Shown here piece after piece: positions 15,691-16,557 of a stretch of DNA of 16,557 nt. Origin of the DNA: Kiritimatiellia bacterium (lineage in GTDB: Bacteria; Verrucomicrobiota; Kiritimatiellia; RFP12; UBA1067); contig JAKSOY010000086.1 in NCBI GenBank assembly GCA_024405255.1, forward strand, positions 1 to 16,557. The letters are read 5' to 3'. Under the pieces are notes generated by a model. That model saw nothing but the letters and a program-made list of their open reading frames with translations, did not search any database and was not told where the DNA came from. Each line of letters opens with the position of its first letter. Position 1 is the stretch's first letter. The translations under genes and the position numbers were made by a program.

Positions 15691-16372
15691 AAACATTCAG
15701 TCGGTTTGTGTCAACACAGCCTACGCCTGCGCGGCAGGAGTAGGTGCTGTTGTCGTAGCCTACGGCGTTGCGCGTGGAATGAAGTTTCTTTCCGGCGGTG
15801 TGAAGTGCCTTGCGGCGGCGTCACTCGCGGGTTCGCTCATCATCGGCGGCATGACCGTGACGGGCGTTCATATCGCAGGTGCCAAGACGAACGACACGCA
15901 GCAAGTCGGCGGTGACCTTTCAAATACCAACGACATCGGGCAAGTGGAAGGGACAACAAACATTCTCAGGGGCGTCGTTCAGGGTAGGGCGCGGATTCCA
16001 GCCGCGCCGCAAGGAACGGCGAACGTGGAAGCCAATGTTCCGGCATTGCGGCGCAGCCGGAGTCTGCGCCCTACCGGGATGGCCCCCGTCACCGACGAGG
16101 ACATCGCCCGCCGCTGGCGCGTCGTCTCGGTCTCGTCTAATTCCGTTGACGCATCGGTCTTTGCATTCGAACAATCGAACAATCAGACAATCGAACAATC
16201 TCCTGTCGTCTGGGAGGCCGCCCAGCGGCGCGGTGCGGTCTTCGGCGCGTGGCATATCCCGCTTGAAGGCTGGCAATTCCCGTTCGACGACTACGGCTGG
16301 TTGAATGCCTTCATGCGCTGCGAGGGCGATATCTCAAATGTAAAATGTAAAATGGAGAACGTAAAATGCTAG
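15683..16372 (+). CDS. Membrane-anchored protein of unknown function, cut short by a repeat insertion
   Basis: I do not recognise the family. The product of 229 residues begins at a GTG that overlaps the hsdR stop by 8 bases; the upstream purine-rich GAACGAAAG is a weak ribosome-binding site. Two hydrophobic stretches (about 12-30 and 43-66) suggest membrane insertion or a signal-anchor. The region after about residue 133 (DEDIARRWRVVSV, then FGAWHIPLEGWQFPFDDYGW) is aromatic-rich and looks globular. Residues 101-131 come from a 93-bp palindromic repeat, and residues near EQSNNQTIEQS come from an 8-bp tandem repeat. The last 12 residues (NVKCKMENVKC) and the stop come from an 83-bp hairpin insertion; without it the frame would run on as given in the entry at 16419. 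Confidence refers to this being the N-terminal part of a real gene. Confidence 0.7.
   Translation: MIENIQSVCVNTAYACAAGVGAVVVAYGVARGMKFLSGGVKCLAAASLAGSLIIGGMTVTGVHIAGAKTNDTQQVGGDLSNTNDIGQVEGTTNILRGVVQGRARIPAAPQGTANVEANVPALRRSRSLRPTGMAPVTDEDIARRWRVVSVSSNSVDASVFAFEQSNNQTIEQSPVVWEAAQRRGAVFGAWHIPLEGWQFPFDDYGWLNAFMRCEGDISNVKCKMENVKC
15983..16075. repeat. 93-bp palindromic repeat inserted in frame in a coding region
   Basis: Arms 15983-16012 and 16046-16075 are inverted copies matching at 26 of 30 positions, beginning with GGTAGGGCGC and ending with its perfect complement GCGCCCTACC. All four mismatches are transitions. The length is 93 bases, exactly 31 codons, and it falls on codon boundaries, so it adds an Arg/Ala/Pro-rich insert without shifting the frame. 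Confidence 0.8.
16168..16199 (+). repeat. 8-bp tandem repeat, four units
   Basis: CGAACAAT occurs at 16168, 16176 and 16192, with a variant CAGACAAT at 16184. The 32 bases encode the Gln/Asn-rich EQSNNQTIEQS stretch. Since 8 is not a multiple of 3, gain or loss of one unit would shift the frame of the gene. Confidence 0.85.
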
Positions 16373-16423
16373 CATCCCGTAACGGCATTCTACGTTTTCC
16401 ATTTTCAATTTTCCATTCGAGAT
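16331..16423. repeat. Long AT-rich hairpin element that disrupts the terminal gene
   Basis: Arms 16336-16368 and 16386-16418 are inverted copies at 27 of 33 positions around a 17-base loop; the flanks ATCTC and GAGAT add 5 perfect pairs. The arms consist of GTAAAATG-like units, much richer in A and T than the surrounding gene. The left arm carries the end of the preceding frame, with the stop TAG at 16370. Removing 16336-16418 (83 bases) joins the two halves of the gene in one frame. Confidence 0.85.
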
Positions 16424-16557
16424 GGGCCGTGCTGGCCTTCCCGAGCAACGCGGCGGAGATCGCCGCCCTTGGCTACACCGCCTGGGCGACCAACAGGGCC
16501 GACGAGGCGAACCGCCGCCTCGTCGGCTTCACCGTCGCCTCGCCGAAAGGAAACTGG
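16419..16557 (+). pseudogene. Continuation of the terminal gene beyond the hairpin, out of frame, cut by the window edge
   Basis: From 16419 the reading frame resumes as RWAVLAFPSNAAEIAALGY, then TAWATNRADEANRRLVGF and TVASPKGNW, open to the last base. It has no start codon or ribosome-binding site of its own and lies in a different frame from the upstream part. Virtual removal of the 83-bp hairpin reads C-E-G-D-I-S-R-W-A-V, giving one open frame of 264 codons from 15683 to the edge. It is therefore the 3' part of the same gene; whether any full protein is made is unknown. Confidence 0.75.

Noticed and set aside
13001..16557. CRISPR array, tRNA gene or full insertion sequence in the repeat-rich right part
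   Set aside because: The repeats are palindromes, a single short tandem and isolated direct repeats; there is no regular spacer pattern, no cloverleaf I could fold and no transposase frame.

Overview
The window is high-GC DNA (41 of 60 bases in a stretch I counted inside hrpB) from what is most likely a carbohydrate-degrading, Gram-negative-type bacterium of the PVC superphylum. My best guess is the Kiritimatiellota/Verrucomicrobiota side. The guess rests on the secreted pectin-type enzymes, the style of short palindromic repeats near the right end, and TATRAT boxes set very close to some start codons. There is no rRNA gene or marker that proves the taxonomy.

Left part (101-5705): a two-gene glycan-degradation operon. 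The first gene is a secreted GH27 alpha-galactosidase with an NPCBM domain. The second, 43 bases downstream, is a 1163-residue secreted protein that joins a GH105-type unsaturated uronyl hydrolase, an oligogalacturonate-lyase-like (PL22) propeller and a DUF4861 domain. Together they look suited to trimming galactose-decorated pectin or rhamnogalacturonan outside the cytoplasm. A clear intrinsic terminator closes the operon.

Middle part (5856-12973): three conserved housekeeping-type genes on the plus strand. These are penicillin-binding protein 1C (pbpC), a DinG/XPD-type iron-sulfur helicase (dinG) and, 2 bases after it, the DEAH helicase HrpB (hrpB).

Right part (12974-16557): an accessory, rearranged region. 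It has several palindromic or tandem repeats, a lone minus-strand DUF3800 gene with its own strong promoter and structured leader, and an unusual hsdR. The DUF3800 cassette sits between two near-identical 25-bp copies of the hsdR ribosome-binding-site/start region. The hsdR reading frame is open but joins the N-terminal nuclease domain directly to the C-terminal DUF3387-like domain, with the whole DEAD-box motor missing. No hsdM or hsdS is in the window. The last gene is a small membrane-anchored protein of unknown function that has taken up three repeats: one 93-bp palindrome that keeps the frame, one 8-bp tandem repeat, and one 83-bp hairpin that breaks the frame. Removing exactly those 83 bases restores the frame to the window edge.

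The most unusual item is the DUF3800 cassette next to a motor-less HsdR. The best-supported sequence-level observation is the set of repeat insertions inside the terminal gene.
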